From NCBI GenBank assembly GCA_024635655.1, contig JAGXIL010000062.1:62001-126000 (forward strand): a stretch of DNA of 64,000 bases, written 5' to 3'. This document shows, in pieces, positions 18,743 to 27,019 of the stretch. Below the pieces are notes generated by a model, which saw only the letters and a program-made list of their open reading frames with translations, was not told the DNA's origin and made no database searches. The DNA is from Gillisia sp. (lineage in GTDB: Bacteria; Bacteroidota; Bacteroidia; Flavobacteriales; Flavobacteriaceae). The translations under genes were made by a program, and so were the position numbers. Numbering within the stretch: position 1 is the stretch's first letter; each line of letters opens with the position of its first letter.

Positions 18743-18756
18743 GTTAATAATCTAAT

Positions 18757-18801
18757 GTAAAAAATCTTAATTTGACCTCGTGTTAGATTAAGATTTTTTA
18801 C
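18757..18801 (+). terminator. Strong ftsH terminator whose 3' arm runs into the next promoter
   Basis: A perfect 15-bp stem: 18757-18771 (GTAAAAAATCTTAAT) pairs with 18787-18801 (ATTAAGATTTTTTAC), 15-nt loop. The last bases of the right arm are the first bases of the TACCTTTG box at 18799-18806. Confidence 0.75.
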
Positions 18802-18806
18802 CTTTG
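18799..18806 (+). promoter_or_regulatory. Candidate -7 box TACCTTTG for the LUD-cdsA-psd-ACBP operon
   Basis: A perfect TAnnTTTG match 31 nt before the ATG at 18838, overlapping the end of the ftsH terminator hairpin. Confidence 0.55.
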
Positions 18807-18837
18807 GATTACATGTGCTATAACCCTATATCTCATT

Positions 18838-19449
18838 ATGAGTCTATTTAGAAAATTTTTAAACCCTAAATCTAAATCAGACAAAGGTCAGGACGCTTCA
18901 GATAAAACTGACAGGGGCAAATATATGCCTGATCTTAAACTGCCAACCGATGAGCGTTTTATGCTTAACTTCAAAAACAACGGCGGTAAATTTTTATACT
19001 GTGAAAATGACCAGGAGGTAGTTGAGGCCTTTGATAATATTCTACTTGAAAACGACTGGTATGAAACCACCAGTTGCTGCTTTGATCCAAACCTGAAAAA
19101 TAAATTTGATAAATTCAATTTAGAATTTACTAAATCCGGAACATCGTCTTTCTTTCTTTCTACCTGTGAATACCTAATAGCCAATGATGGTTCTATCCTT
19201 ATTTCATCCAATCAAATTAAGGAGAAGAAATTAAATGAATTACCAGACAATTTTATAATCCTTGCATCTACCAGCCAATTGGTTGACACTATAGGAGAAG
19301 GACTAAGAGGAATAAAATCAAACAATAAAGAACGCATACCCTCAAATATAACAACCATAAAGAGTTTTGAAACCCAAAAAGAAGGAGATTTCATGAGTTA
19401 TGGAAGTAGTACAAAAAACTTATATTTGCTACTTCGGGAAGATCTATAA
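18838..19449 (+). CDS. LUD-domain protein (LutC/YkgG-like)
   Basis: 203 residues. The C-terminal two thirds match the LUD domain found in LutB/LutC lactate-utilisation proteins: a conserved core around CEYLIANDGSILIS and ILASTSQLVDTIGEGLRGI. The N-terminal 35 residues are a charged Lys/Ser/Asp linker. No LutA or LutB gene is adjacent, so a lactate role is not supported. Instead it heads a membrane-lipid operon, 3 bp before cdsA. The position next to ftsH and cdsA is a recurring order in Bacteroidota. Function unknown. Confidence 0.75.
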   Translation: MSLFRKFLNPKSKSDKGQDASDKTDRGKYMPDLKLPTDERFMLNFKNNGGKFLYCENDQEVVEAFDNILLENDWYETTSCCFDPNLKNKFDKFNLEFTKSGTSSFFLSTCEYLIANDGSILISSNQIKEKKLNELPDNFIILASTSQLVDTIGEGLRGIKSNNKERIPSNITTIKSFETQKEGDFMSYGSSTKNLYLLLREDL

Positions 19450-19452
19450 AGC

Positions 19453-20256
19453 ATGAGGGAATCTATTATTCGAACTATTTCAGGATTGCTGTATATTTCC
19501 ATATTGGTTGTTTCCATACTCTCTTCAGAATTCATTTTTATTACTCTTTTCTTTCTCTTAGGGTTTGTATGTCTACTGGAACTTGAAAAATTACTAAGAT
19601 TAAAAAGCTACGCGCTTTACATAGTTCACATTTTCTTCTTTGTTTTATTCAGTTACCTGAAATTTTCTCCCAGGGCCACCATCCTATTGTTATGCATTAC
19701 AATATTTGTAAATCTTTTTCTGGTGAAGGATCTTCTTTTCATTCGGAAAATTCCGGTTTTTGAAAAGAAAAAATATATTATCCTTATTTTTTACCTAATT
19801 TCCTCAATCGTTTTCTTAACTCTTATCCCCACCTATAACGGCACTTTCAATCCAAGTTTAGTTGTCGGGGTTTTTATTTTAATTTGGACCAATGACACTT
19901 TTGCTTATATTGTTGGCAAAAATTTTGGTAGGAATAAATTATATGAAAAAATATCTCCTAATAAAACCATTGAAGGTTTTATGGGAGGTTTAATCTTTAG
20001 CTGTATTGGAGGATACTTCATCTTTAGATTCACACATTACCGCGATGTTCCTTTTTGGTTGGGAATGGCAATTATATTGAGTATTTTTGGTACACTCGGA
20101 GATTTGATACAGTCTAAATTCAAGAGACAGGCCGGTGTGAAAGATAGTGGAAAACTAATGCCGGGACACGGTGGGCTATATGATAGATTAGACAGCATTA
20201 TTTTTTCCAGTCCGTTTATTTATGCATATTTATTAATTGTAGAACATGTTTCATAA
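19453..20256 (+). CDS. cdsA: Phosphatidate cytidylyltransferase
   Basis: 267 residues, about eight membrane segments. Makes CDP-diacylglycerol from phosphatidate and CTP, the branch point for phospholipids. The family signature is present near the C terminus: SKFKRQAGVKDSGKLMPGHG (S-x-x-K-R-x4-K-D-x-G ... P-G-H-G), followed by GLYDRLDS. It begins 3 bp after the LUD gene and overlaps psd by 11 bp, so the lipid genes are translationally coupled. Its product feeds phosphatidylserine synthesis upstream of Psd. Confidence 0.95.
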   Translation: MRESIIRTISGLLYISILVVSILSSEFIFITLFFLLGFVCLLELEKLLRLKSYALYIVHIFFFVLFSYLKFSPRATILLLCITIFVNLFLVKDLLFIRKIPVFEKKKYIILIFYLISSIVFLTLIPTYNGTFNPSLVVGVFILIWTNDTFAYIVGKNFGRNKLYEKISPNKTIEGFMGGLIFSCIGGYFIFRFTHYRDVPFWLGMAIILSIFGTLGDLIQSKFKRQAGVKDSGKLMPGHGGLYDRLDSIIFSSPFIYAYLLIVEHVS

Positions 20257-20902
20257 AGAAGGATATCGCATTATTGCATTTACTGCAATTCTTTTAATTG
20301 CTATAAATATAATTTCATATTTATCAATTAACACGTATTGGATTAAGTTTTCAATACTGGTTGTGAGTATTATTATCCTTTTACTCATCCTCCAATTCTT
20401 CCGGAATCCTAAAAGACTCACAGAGCCAAATGATGCCACTATAGTTTCTCCCGTAGACGGAAAGGTGGTTGTTATTGAAGAGGTTTTTGAAAAAGAATAT
20501 TTTAAAGATAAGCGGTTGCAGGTTTCTATATTTATGTCCCCTATTAATGTTCATGTCACCCGCCACCCCATGGGAGGAAAAGTGAAGTACAGCAAATACC
20601 ATCCGGGAAAATTCCTGGTTGCCTGGCATCCGAAATCAAGTGAAGAAAACGAACGTACAACTGTAGTAGTTGAGAATTCAGCCGTTGGGGAGATCCTTTA
20701 CCGCCAAATTGCCGGTGCCCTTGCCAAAAGAATCGTAAACTACGCTAAAGAAGGACAGGAAGTCCTTCAGGGTAGTGACAGTGGATTTATAAAATTTGGT
20801 TCGCGGGTAGATGTTTTCTTGCCATTGAATACAAAAATTGAAGTTGAGCTCCAGGATAAAGTTAAAGGGGGAGTGAGCGTTATTGCTAATTTGAATAGAT
20901 GA
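20246..20902 (+). CDS. psd: Phosphatidylserine decarboxylase, short (archaeal-type) form
   Basis: 218 residues, the length of the short Psd class. Decarboxylates phosphatidylserine to phosphatidylethanolamine at the membrane. Two N-terminal membrane helices are followed by the catalytic domain: VSPVDGKVV, SIFMSPINVHVTRHP and the self-cleavage site in IKFGSRVDVFLP, where the Ser after Gly becomes the pyruvoyl cofactor. The start overlaps the end of cdsA by 11 bp and its stop overlaps the ACBP start by 4 bp (ATGA), so the three genes form a tight translational unit. Confidence 0.95.
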   Translation: MFHKEGYRIIAFTAILLIAINIISYLSINTYWIKFSILVVSIIILLLILQFFRNPKRLTEPNDATIVSPVDGKVVVIEEVFEKEYFKDKRLQVSIFMSPINVHVTRHPMGGKVKYSKYHPGKFLVAWHPKSSEENERTTVVVENSAVGEILYRQIAGALAKRIVNYAKEGQEVLQGSDSGFIKFGSRVDVFLPLNTKIEVELQDKVKGGVSVIANLNR

Positions 20903-21171
20903 AAATGACAGAAATTTCTGATTGTAAGTTTGTCAAAGCCTATAAAATGGCCTGTCAGACTCACCTGAAATTCCCACCGGATATCATGTTGCACTTCTAT
21001 GCCTATTATAAAAAAGCGACATCACATAATGGATCTTATTTACCGGAAAAAGATCAAGATATTCGAAGTGGCTTCAAGGCTAATGCCCTTTTACAGGTGG
21101 AAAATTTAACCCAGGCAGAGGCAAAGGAAAAATATGTAGACATGGTTGAAAAATATATAGGGGAAGTTTAA
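20899..21171 (+). CDS. Acyl-CoA-binding protein
   Basis: 90 residues. Matches the four-helix ACBP family: LHFYAYYKKATSHNG corresponds to the conserved LKLYALYKQAT helix, and ANALLQVENLTQAEAKEKYVDMVEKY matches the WDAW-K-L-x-G-M-x-K-E-E-A-x-x-x-Y segment in a diverged form. ACBPs bind long-chain acyl-CoA thioesters and buffer the pool. Coupling by ATGA overlap to psd places it in the phospholipid operon, a sensible place for an acyl-CoA carrier. ACBP is less common in bacteria than in eukaryotes but occurs in Bacteroidota. Confidence 0.88.
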   Translation: MKMTEISDCKFVKAYKMACQTHLKFPPDIMLHFYAYYKKATSHNGSYLPEKDQDIRSGFKANALLQVENLTQAEAKEKYVDMVEKYIGEV

Positions 21172-21194
21172 ATGACTTATCCCCTGTATATTTT
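21149..21194. terminator. Bidirectional terminator between the ACBP gene and valS
   Basis: AATATATAGGGGA on the left pairs with TCCCCTGTATATT on the right with one wobble, and is flanked by A-runs on the left and T-runs on the right. It serves converging genes. Confidence 0.65.
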
Positions 21195-21205
21195 CATTTA
21201 ATGAA

Positions 21206-23839
21206 TTACTGTTTCAGAGATGCCAGGCTTGCCTCCAGCACTTCGATCTTAGCAACTGCATCTGCTTGTTTTGTCTTTTCTACCGCCACTACGTCCACAG
21301 GGGCATTATTTACAAAACGTTCATTAGCGAGCTTCTTCTCTACGCTCTTCAAAAAACCACGGGTATAATCCAGCTCTTCCTGAAGTTTTATTCTTTCCGC
21401 CTCTATATCAACCGCACCTTCAATTGGAATAAAATATTCATTAGATTTTACCCGAAAAGATAATGCGCCTGCTACAGGTTTATTTATATAGGATATTTCA
21501 GAAATATTCCCAAGCTTCTTTATCACAGAATTAAACCTTTCTGAAACTTTTTCAGCATTTAGAATACTCAGGTTAATTTTTTCCTTGAAAGAAATGTTTT
21601 TAGATTTTCTTATGTTTCTTACTCCTCCAATAATTTCCGAAGCAAAAGAAAAGTCATCAATTAATTTTTGATCAATTTCTGCTGCTTCAGGCCATTTCGA
21701 AATAATTAATGCTTCTTCCCTGCTCCGCTCTTTTAATTCCTGCCAAATATGTTCAGAAATAAAAGGCGTGAAAGGATGAAGAATCTTTAGATTCTCCTCA
21801 AGGATAGCATTTACCTCTTCATAGGTTTTTTTATCAATGGCTTCTCCAAAAGGAGGCTTTACCATTTCAAGTAGCCAGGAACAGTAATCGTCCCATACAA
21901 GCTTATACGTACCCATCAAAGCATCACTTATCCTGTATTTTGAATAATGATCCTCAATTTCTGAAAGAGATTTTTGAAATTGCGATCTATACCATGCTAT
22001 GGCTATTTTTGATGATCCTGGTTGTTCTATAGACGCATCTACATTCCAGCTTTTAATAAGTTTAAATGAATTCCATATCTTATTGATAAAACCGCTTCCC
22101 TGTTTACATAGATCTTCTTCAAACATAAGATCATTACCAGCAGGAGAACTCAACAACATTCCAACGCGAACTCCGTCTGCACCATATTGGTTTATCAATT
22201 CCAAAGGATCTGGAGAATTTCCCAGGGATTTGGACATTTTACGCCTTTGCTTATCGCGTACGATCCCGGTAAGATAAACATTGTTAAAAGGCTTTTCACC
22301 TCTATATTCATAACCCGCAATGATCATTCTTGCAACCCAGAAAAACAGTATCTCAGGAGCTGTGACAAGATCATTGGTAGGGTAATAGTAATTGATCTCT
22401 TTATTTTCAGGTTCAAGTATTCCATTGAACACGCTGATGGGCCATAACCAGGAGGAGAACCAGGTGTCAAGAGCATCTGTATCCTGTATAAGATCCCCGG
22501 CATTTAGGTTCTCATTACCCAAAACTTTTTTAGCTTTTTCCAATGCCGCTTCAGCAGTTTCAGCTACTACAAAATCTTCTTTTCCATCTCCGTAAAAATA
22601 GGCTGGTATTTGCTGGCCCCACAACAGCTGGCGGGAGATATTCCAGTCCCGGACATTTTCCATCCAATGCTTGTAGGTATTTACAAATTTATCAGGAACC
22701 AGATTCACCTCTTTATTTAAAACAGCATCAAGTGCCGGCTGAGCAAGATCTTTCATGTTTAAAAACCATTGATCGCTAAGCTTAGGTTCTATCACTGCCC
22801 CTGTGCGCTCACTGGTTCCAACCTTGTTTAGGTGAGATTCTGTTTTGATCAGGATCCCAAGATCCTCAAGTTCTTTAACAATCTCCTTTCTTGCAACAAA
22901 TCTATCCTTACCTGCATAATGCAATCCGTAAGAGTTCAGGGTGCCATCATCATTGAGTATATCAATAACTTCAAGATTGTGTTTATCGCCAAGAGCTTTA
23001 TCATTTATATCATGTGCAGGAGTAACTTTTAAACATCCCGTTCCAAACTCTACATCTACATAATCGTCTTCAATAATGGGAATTGATCTATTTGCCAGGG
23101 GAACGATTGCCTTTTTCCCTCTCAAATGAGAAAATCTGGCGTCGTTAGGATTGATACAGATCGCAGTATCGCCCAGAATTGTTTCAGGCCTTGTAGTAGC
23201 AATAGTCACAGTATCCTCAGTTCCCTCCACCTGGTAGCTCAAATAATATAAGTTCCCCTGCTTTTCCTGGTATATAACTTCTTCCTCACTTAAAGTAGTC
23301 TTAGCTTCAGGGTCCCAGTTCACCATTCGATAGCCCCGGTAGATCAATCCTTTTTCATAAAGATCCACGAAAACTTTTATTACAGAGGCAGACATATTAT
23401 CGTCCATAGTGAACTTAGTCCTCTCCCAGTCACATGAGGCCCCTAATTTTTTTAGTTGCTCCAAGATGATACCTCCGTGTTTATGCGTCCAGTCCCAGGC
23501 ATGAGCTAAGAATTCTTCTCTGGAAAGATCGTTTTTATCAATGCCTTCAGCCTTTAATTTGGCTACGACCTTTGCCTCTGTGGCTATAGAAGCATGGTCT
23601 GTTCCAGGTACCCAGCACGCATTAAATCCCTGTAAACGTGCACGGCGAATAAGCACATCCTGAATAGTATTATTTAACATATGGCCCATATGCAATACTC
23701 CCGTAACATTAGGAGGAGGTATTACAATAGTATACGGGGTACGGCCATCAACTTCTGAATGAAAATAATTATTTTCCATCCAGTAGCTATACCATTTTTC
23801 TTCAACCTTTTGTGAATCGTATGTTAGGGCTAATGCCAT
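21206..23839 (-). CDS. valS: Valyl-tRNA synthetase
   Basis: 877 residues. Charges tRNA-Val. The HIGH motif appears as HMGH within PPPNVTGVLHMGHML (about residue 50), the editing domain includes TTRPETILGDTAI and CLKVTPAHDINDKALG, and the KMSKS motif is KMSKSLGNSPDP (about residue 535). The anticodon-binding domain and a C-terminal coiled coil (ERIKLQEELDYTRGFLKSVE) complete the class Ia layout. The start at 23839 (MALALTYDSQKVEEKW) fits the family; an ATG at 23869 would add an unconserved extension. A TACTTTTG box on the minus strand (23867-23874) lies 27 nt upstream. Confidence 0.97.
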   Translation of the reverse strand: MALALTYDSQKVEEKWYSYWMENNYFHSEVDGRTPYTIVIPPPNVTGVLHMGHMLNNTIQDVLIRRARLQGFNACWVPGTDHASIATEAKVVAKLKAEGIDKNDLSREEFLAHAWDWTHKHGGIILEQLKKLGASCDWERTKFTMDDNMSASVIKVFVDLYEKGLIYRGYRMVNWDPEAKTTLSEEEVIYQEKQGNLYYLSYQVEGTEDTVTIATTRPETILGDTAICINPNDARFSHLRGKKAIVPLANRSIPIIEDDYVDVEFGTGCLKVTPAHDINDKALGDKHNLEVIDILNDDGTLNSYGLHYAGKDRFVARKEIVKELEDLGILIKTESHLNKVGTSERTGAVIEPKLSDQWFLNMKDLAQPALDAVLNKEVNLVPDKFVNTYKHWMENVRDWNISRQLLWGQQIPAYFYGDGKEDFVVAETAEAALEKAKKVLGNENLNAGDLIQDTDALDTWFSSWLWPISVFNGILEPENKEINYYYPTNDLVTAPEILFFWVARMIIAGYEYRGEKPFNNVYLTGIVRDKQRRKMSKSLGNSPDPLELINQYGADGVRVGMLLSSPAGNDLMFEEDLCKQGSGFINKIWNSFKLIKSWNVDASIEQPGSSKIAIAWYRSQFQKSLSEIEDHYSKYRISDALMGTYKLVWDDYCSWLLEMVKPPFGEAIDKKTYEEVNAILEENLKILHPFTPFISEHIWQELKERSREEALIISKWPEAAEIDQKLIDDFSFASEIIGGVRNIRKSKNISFKEKINLSILNAEKVSERFNSVIKKLGNISEISYINKPVAGALSFRVKSNEYFIPIEGAVDIEAERIKLQEELDYTRGFLKSVEKKLANERFVNNAPVDVVAVEKTKQADAVAKIEVLEASLASLKQ

Positions 23840-23866
23840 TATGTGGTCTGATTTTTGAAATAATGG

Positions 23867-23874
23867 CAAAAGTA
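23867..23874 (-). promoter_or_regulatory. Candidate -7 box TACTTTTG for valS
   Basis: Minus-strand TAnnTTTG match 27 nt before the ATG at 23839; it would overlap the ORF start if 23869 were used, favouring 23839. Confidence 0.5.
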
Positions 23875-23943
23875 CTTATAAGTTCAGGATTATAAAAGAA
23901 GTAGTTTTGGATATCTGCTTTTTGTGTTTGCCTTAAAAGGACT

Positions 23944-23951
23944 TATCTTTA
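23944..23951 (+). promoter_or_regulatory. Candidate -7 box TATCTTTA for the DUF1573 gene
   Basis: Near-consensus box 21 nt before the ATG at 23973. Confidence 0.45.
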
Positions 23952-23972
23952 CTTAATTAAAATGCAGAAAAT

Positions 23973-24353
23973 ATGAAAACAATAGTCTCATTTTTAATAG
24001 TAGTTTTAGGTGGTTTTTCAGTGATTACCGCTCAAAACGCCCCGAAATTTCAGTTTGAAACTGAAGTTATAGATTATGGAGAAATTGCAAAAGGCAGTGA
24101 TGGAGTAAGGGTTTTTCAATTTACCAACATCGGGAATGCACCTTTAATAATAGAAAATGTGTATGCCAGTTGTGGATGTACGGTGCCTTCATGGACACAA
24201 TCCCCAGTTCCTCCCGGTGAAACAGGAGAAATAGAGGTGAAATACGATACTGATATTGTGGGGCCCATAAGGAGAACTATAAGTATTAACTCCAATGCCG
24301 ATGAACCTACCAAGGCAGTAAAGATCAAAGGAAAGGTTTTGGATACAGATTAG
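23973..24353 (+). CDS. DUF1573 secreted protein
   Basis: 126 residues. A signal peptide (MKTIVSFLIVVLGGFSVITAQ) precedes a single Ig-like DUF1573 domain with FETEVIDYGEIAKGSDGVRVFQ, the SCGCT-type motif (ASCGCTVPSW) and a strand-rich C terminus ending TKAVKIKGKV. DUF1573 proteins are abundant secreted or periplasmic proteins in Bacteroidota with no assigned function; the Cys-x-Cys pair is a family trait and may bind metal or form a disulphide. Monocistronic, with its own promoter and a strong terminator 9 bp after the stop. Confidence 0.92.
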   Translation: MKTIVSFLIVVLGGFSVITAQNAPKFQFETEVIDYGEIAKGSDGVRVFQFTNIGNAPLIIENVYASCGCTVPSWTQSPVPPGETGEIEVKYDTDIVGPIRRTISINSNADEPTKAVKIKGKVLDTD

Positions 24354-24361
24354 CACTTCCA

Positions 24362-24389
24362 AAGCTCCCGTTTTACGGGAGCTTTTTTT
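24362..24389. terminator. Terminator after the DUF1573 gene
   Basis: AAGCTCCCG (24362-24370) pairs with CGGGAGCTT (24376-24384) and is followed by T residues to 24389. It abuts the stop codon of the converging protease gene at 24388 and may act in both directions. Confidence 0.8.
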
Positions 24390-25797
24390 ATAGGATCCTT
24401 TTTAAAGCAAAAGTAAATTTTCTTTGTACACCCTCCCGCTCTACTATCAGTCTGATCTTTTTTCCATCAGAAGAACTCAGTATGGAAGCTATCCTGGATA
24501 GGCTTAAATTATAGGCATTTTTACCATTAATTTTAATAAGCACATCGCCATTCCTCAAACCTGCTTTTTCAGCAGGAGAATCCGGTCTTAATTCTACTAT
24601 CTTATACAGGGGTTTAAGAGCATATTTTATATTATATGTGCTTTTGTAGACTAAATTTCCAGCTGCAGTTTGATTTGGGTCATCCTCCCTTAAAGGCAAA
24701 GGATTTCTCATAAGATCTTTAATTACTGTAAATCCATCATGAGCAACAACAACGCCGCTCATATCATATTCAAAAGGCTCCCTGAAGTTTTTGTTAGGTT
24801 TTAACCGCAATTTTTTTCCTGGATAATCAAAAGTTACATGAAAACGTCTTAAAATTTGAGCTCCCATGCTGCCATTTCTGGATTGAAATGTCACTATGTT
24901 TTTCAGATACAGCGTGTCAGGAAAACTTGCCGTTACTCCATCAAGAGTCAAATTTCCAAGGTCAAGGCTTTTAATACGTGACCTTTGGCCATAAACACTT
25001 CCTCCAATTCCAAATCCCAAAAAATCCTCAAAACATTTTTCCGGGATCGTGATCCCTTCATCTTTATTTTCAAAGATCCATAGCGCATCTCCCGACCCGC
25101 TATCCACCAACAGATCTAGTGGAACTAAATTTTTCTCAATGATACCATTTACTTTGATATATGGTTTATTTTTATAGAAATGCAGGTCAAGATCAACACA
25201 TTTCCTGCACTTCTTAAACGCATAGGAATCTGGCCGGTAAGCTTTAAGTTTGGATCTTATATAATTCAATTCAATTATAAAATCCCGAAACAGATCATTA
25301 CCTATAATACCATGAATAGGAATTCCTAACCTGTTAGACAGATCTACAGGATTATCATAAACCATATAAAAGATCAGATTTTTATTGACAGATTCTCCTA
25401 TTCGAACCATATTTCCGGAGGATTTTACGGCTTTGACAGGTTCAACACCTCCAAAACCTCTTAAGTAGATGGTTTCCAAATTCCTTAACTGAAGCGAATC
25501 CTCCTCCCCGATACTAAATAGGATAGTATTATTTACACCGGAATCCAGGAGAAATGAAAGTTCCACTCCATTAATTTCTACCGGAATTACTACAAGATCA
25601 TTTACAAGTTCAAAAGACAATTCAAAATAATCCTCTCCATTCTCAATCTTAAAATCATCCTGTGCTACCGCGGAAAGAAACAGAGCGAAGCAACTAAAAA
25701 TAAAAACGCAAAAACGTTTCAAATTTTTATTTAAAATACTGAAAATTGAGATATAAATGATATTTTCAACAGATGGATTCTCCTTAAATTTTTGCAT
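24388..25797 (-). CDS. Retropepsin-like aspartyl protease with C-terminal PDZ domain
   Basis: Up to 469 residues. Two aspartyl-protease half-domains show the catalytic triplets FLLDSGVNNTILFS and LLVDSGSGDALWIF (D-S-G), each with a following hydrophobic loop such as IHGIIGNDLF and GSMGAQILRRF. The last 70 residues are a PDZ domain (GLRNGDVLIKINGKNAYNLS). A signal segment KRFCVFIFSCFALFLSAVAQ indicates export. The family is common and uncharacterised in Bacteroidota. The ATG at 25797 gives a 25-residue extra n-region that overlaps the divergent aminotransferase promoter region; a TTG at 25722 would start MKRFCVFIF and yields a normal signal peptide, so it may be the true start. Confidence 0.88.
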   Translation of the reverse strand: MQKFKENPSVENIIYISIFSILNKNLKRFCVFIFSCFALFLSAVAQDDFKIENGEDYFELSFELVNDLVVIPVEINGVELSFLLDSGVNNTILFSIGEEDSLQLRNLETIYLRGFGGVEPVKAVKSSGNMVRIGESVNKNLIFYMVYDNPVDLSNRLGIPIHGIIGNDLFRDFIIELNYIRSKLKAYRPDSYAFKKCRKCVDLDLHFYKNKPYIKVNGIIEKNLVPLDLLVDSGSGDALWIFENKDEGITIPEKCFEDFLGFGIGGSVYGQRSRIKSLDLGNLTLDGVTASFPDTLYLKNIVTFQSRNGSMGAQILRRFHVTFDYPGKKLRLKPNKNFREPFEYDMSGVVVAHDGFTVIKDLMRNPLPLREDDPNQTAAGNLVYKSTYNIKYALKPLYKIVELRPDSPAEKAGLRNGDVLIKINGKNAYNLSLSRIASILSSSDGKKIRLIVEREGVQRKFTFALKRIL

Positions 25798-25828
25798 TTT
25801 TGCATCAGTTAATAATCAAACCGTACTT

Positions 25829-27019
25829 ATGCCCAAAATTTCCGCAAAAGGAATTTCCATGCCGGAATCCCCAATTAGAAAACTAGTGCCATTTGCCGAA
25901 GCAGCTATAAAAAAAGGAAGGCAAATTTATCAACTCAACATTGGCCAGCCAGACATTAAGACTCCTGAATCTGCTCTTAATGCAGTAAGAAACCATAACA
26001 TAGAAGTTCTCGCTTACAGCCATTCAGCAGGTTTTGAAGGTTACCGCACCAAACTTGCGGGATACTATAAACAAAAAGATATTCCGGTAGAAAGTGATAA
26101 TATCATTATAACAACAGGAGGCTCTGAAGCTTTACTGTTTGCCATGGGTACTATTGCCGATGCCGGAGATGAAGTTATCATTCCCGAGCCTTTTTATGCA
26201 AACTACAATGGATTTGCAACAGCGTCTGGTGTGAATATTATTCCTGTTGAGTCAACAATAGAAACCAATTTTGCCCTTCCTCCTATCCAAGAGTTTGAAA
26301 AATTGATTACCCCTCGTACTAAAGCTATTCTTATTTGCAATCCCGGTAATCCTACAGGATATTTATATACAAAAGAAGAAATAGATCAATTGGCTAAAAT
26401 AGCCCTGAAGCATGATATATTTTTAGTTTCAGATGAAGTTTACCGCGAGTTCACCTATGATGGTGCTACTCATTTTTCCATTATGAGCATCCCGGAATTA
26501 AAAGATCACGCCATAATGATAGATTCGGTATCTAAGCGTTACAGCATGTGCGGAGCGAGAATTGGTTGTTTGGTTTCCCATAATAAAGAAGTTATCCATA
26601 CCGCGATGAAATTTGCCCAGGCGAGATTAAGCCCACCTACCTTTGAGCAAATAGCCAGTGAGGCAGCTTTAGAAACACCTCAAAGTTATTTTGACGATGT
26701 TATTGAAGAATATACCACCCGAAGAAATATTTTAATTTCAGGATTACAATCTATAGAAGGGGTTAAAGTAGCGACCCCAAAGGGAGCATTTTATTGTATT
26801 GCTGAACTCCCGGTTGCAGATACCGATGATTTTGCTAAATGGCTTTTGGAAGAATTTCATTTAGATAATGAAACGGTAATGGTTGCTCCTGCAGCAGGAT
26901 TTTACTCTACCCCCAACACAGGATTAAATCAGGTAAGGATAGCATATGTTCTAAAGAAAGAAAATCTTGAACGGGCTATCGAAATTTTAAAAGTAGCTTT
27001 AAAGGAATACAATCAGTAA
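25829..27019 (+). CDS. PLP-dependent aminotransferase, class I/II (aspartate aminotransferase-like)
   Basis: 396 residues. The fold-type I PLP lysine lies in SVSKRYSMCGARIGC (about residue 235). NIGQPDIKTPESAL, AYSHSAGFEGYR, TTGGSEAL, CNPGNPTGYLY and VSDEVYREFTYDG are the conserved substrate- and cofactor-binding blocks. The substrate could be aspartate, aromatic amino acids or kynurenine-type acids; the sequence does not decide. The start at 25829 begins MPKISAKGISMPESPIRKL as in the family, whereas an upstream ATG at 25757 would overlap the divergent protease. The stop codon is followed immediately by murB (ATG at 27019 overlaps by 1 bp). Confidence 0.92.
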   Translation: MPKISAKGISMPESPIRKLVPFAEAAIKKGRQIYQLNIGQPDIKTPESALNAVRNHNIEVLAYSHSAGFEGYRTKLAGYYKQKDIPVESDNIIITTGGSEALLFAMGTIADAGDEVIIPEPFYANYNGFATASGVNIIPVESTIETNFALPPIQEFEKLITPRTKAILICNPGNPTGYLYTKEEIDQLAKIALKHDIFLVSDEVYREFTYDGATHFSIMSIPELKDHAIMIDSVSKRYSMCGARIGCLVSHNKEVIHTAMKFAQARLSPPTFEQIASEAALETPQSYFDDVIEEYTTRRNILISGLQSIEGVKVATPKGAFYCIAELPVADTDDFAKWLLEEFHLDNETVMVAPAAGFYSTPNTGLNQVRIAYVLKKENLERAIEILKVALKEYNQ

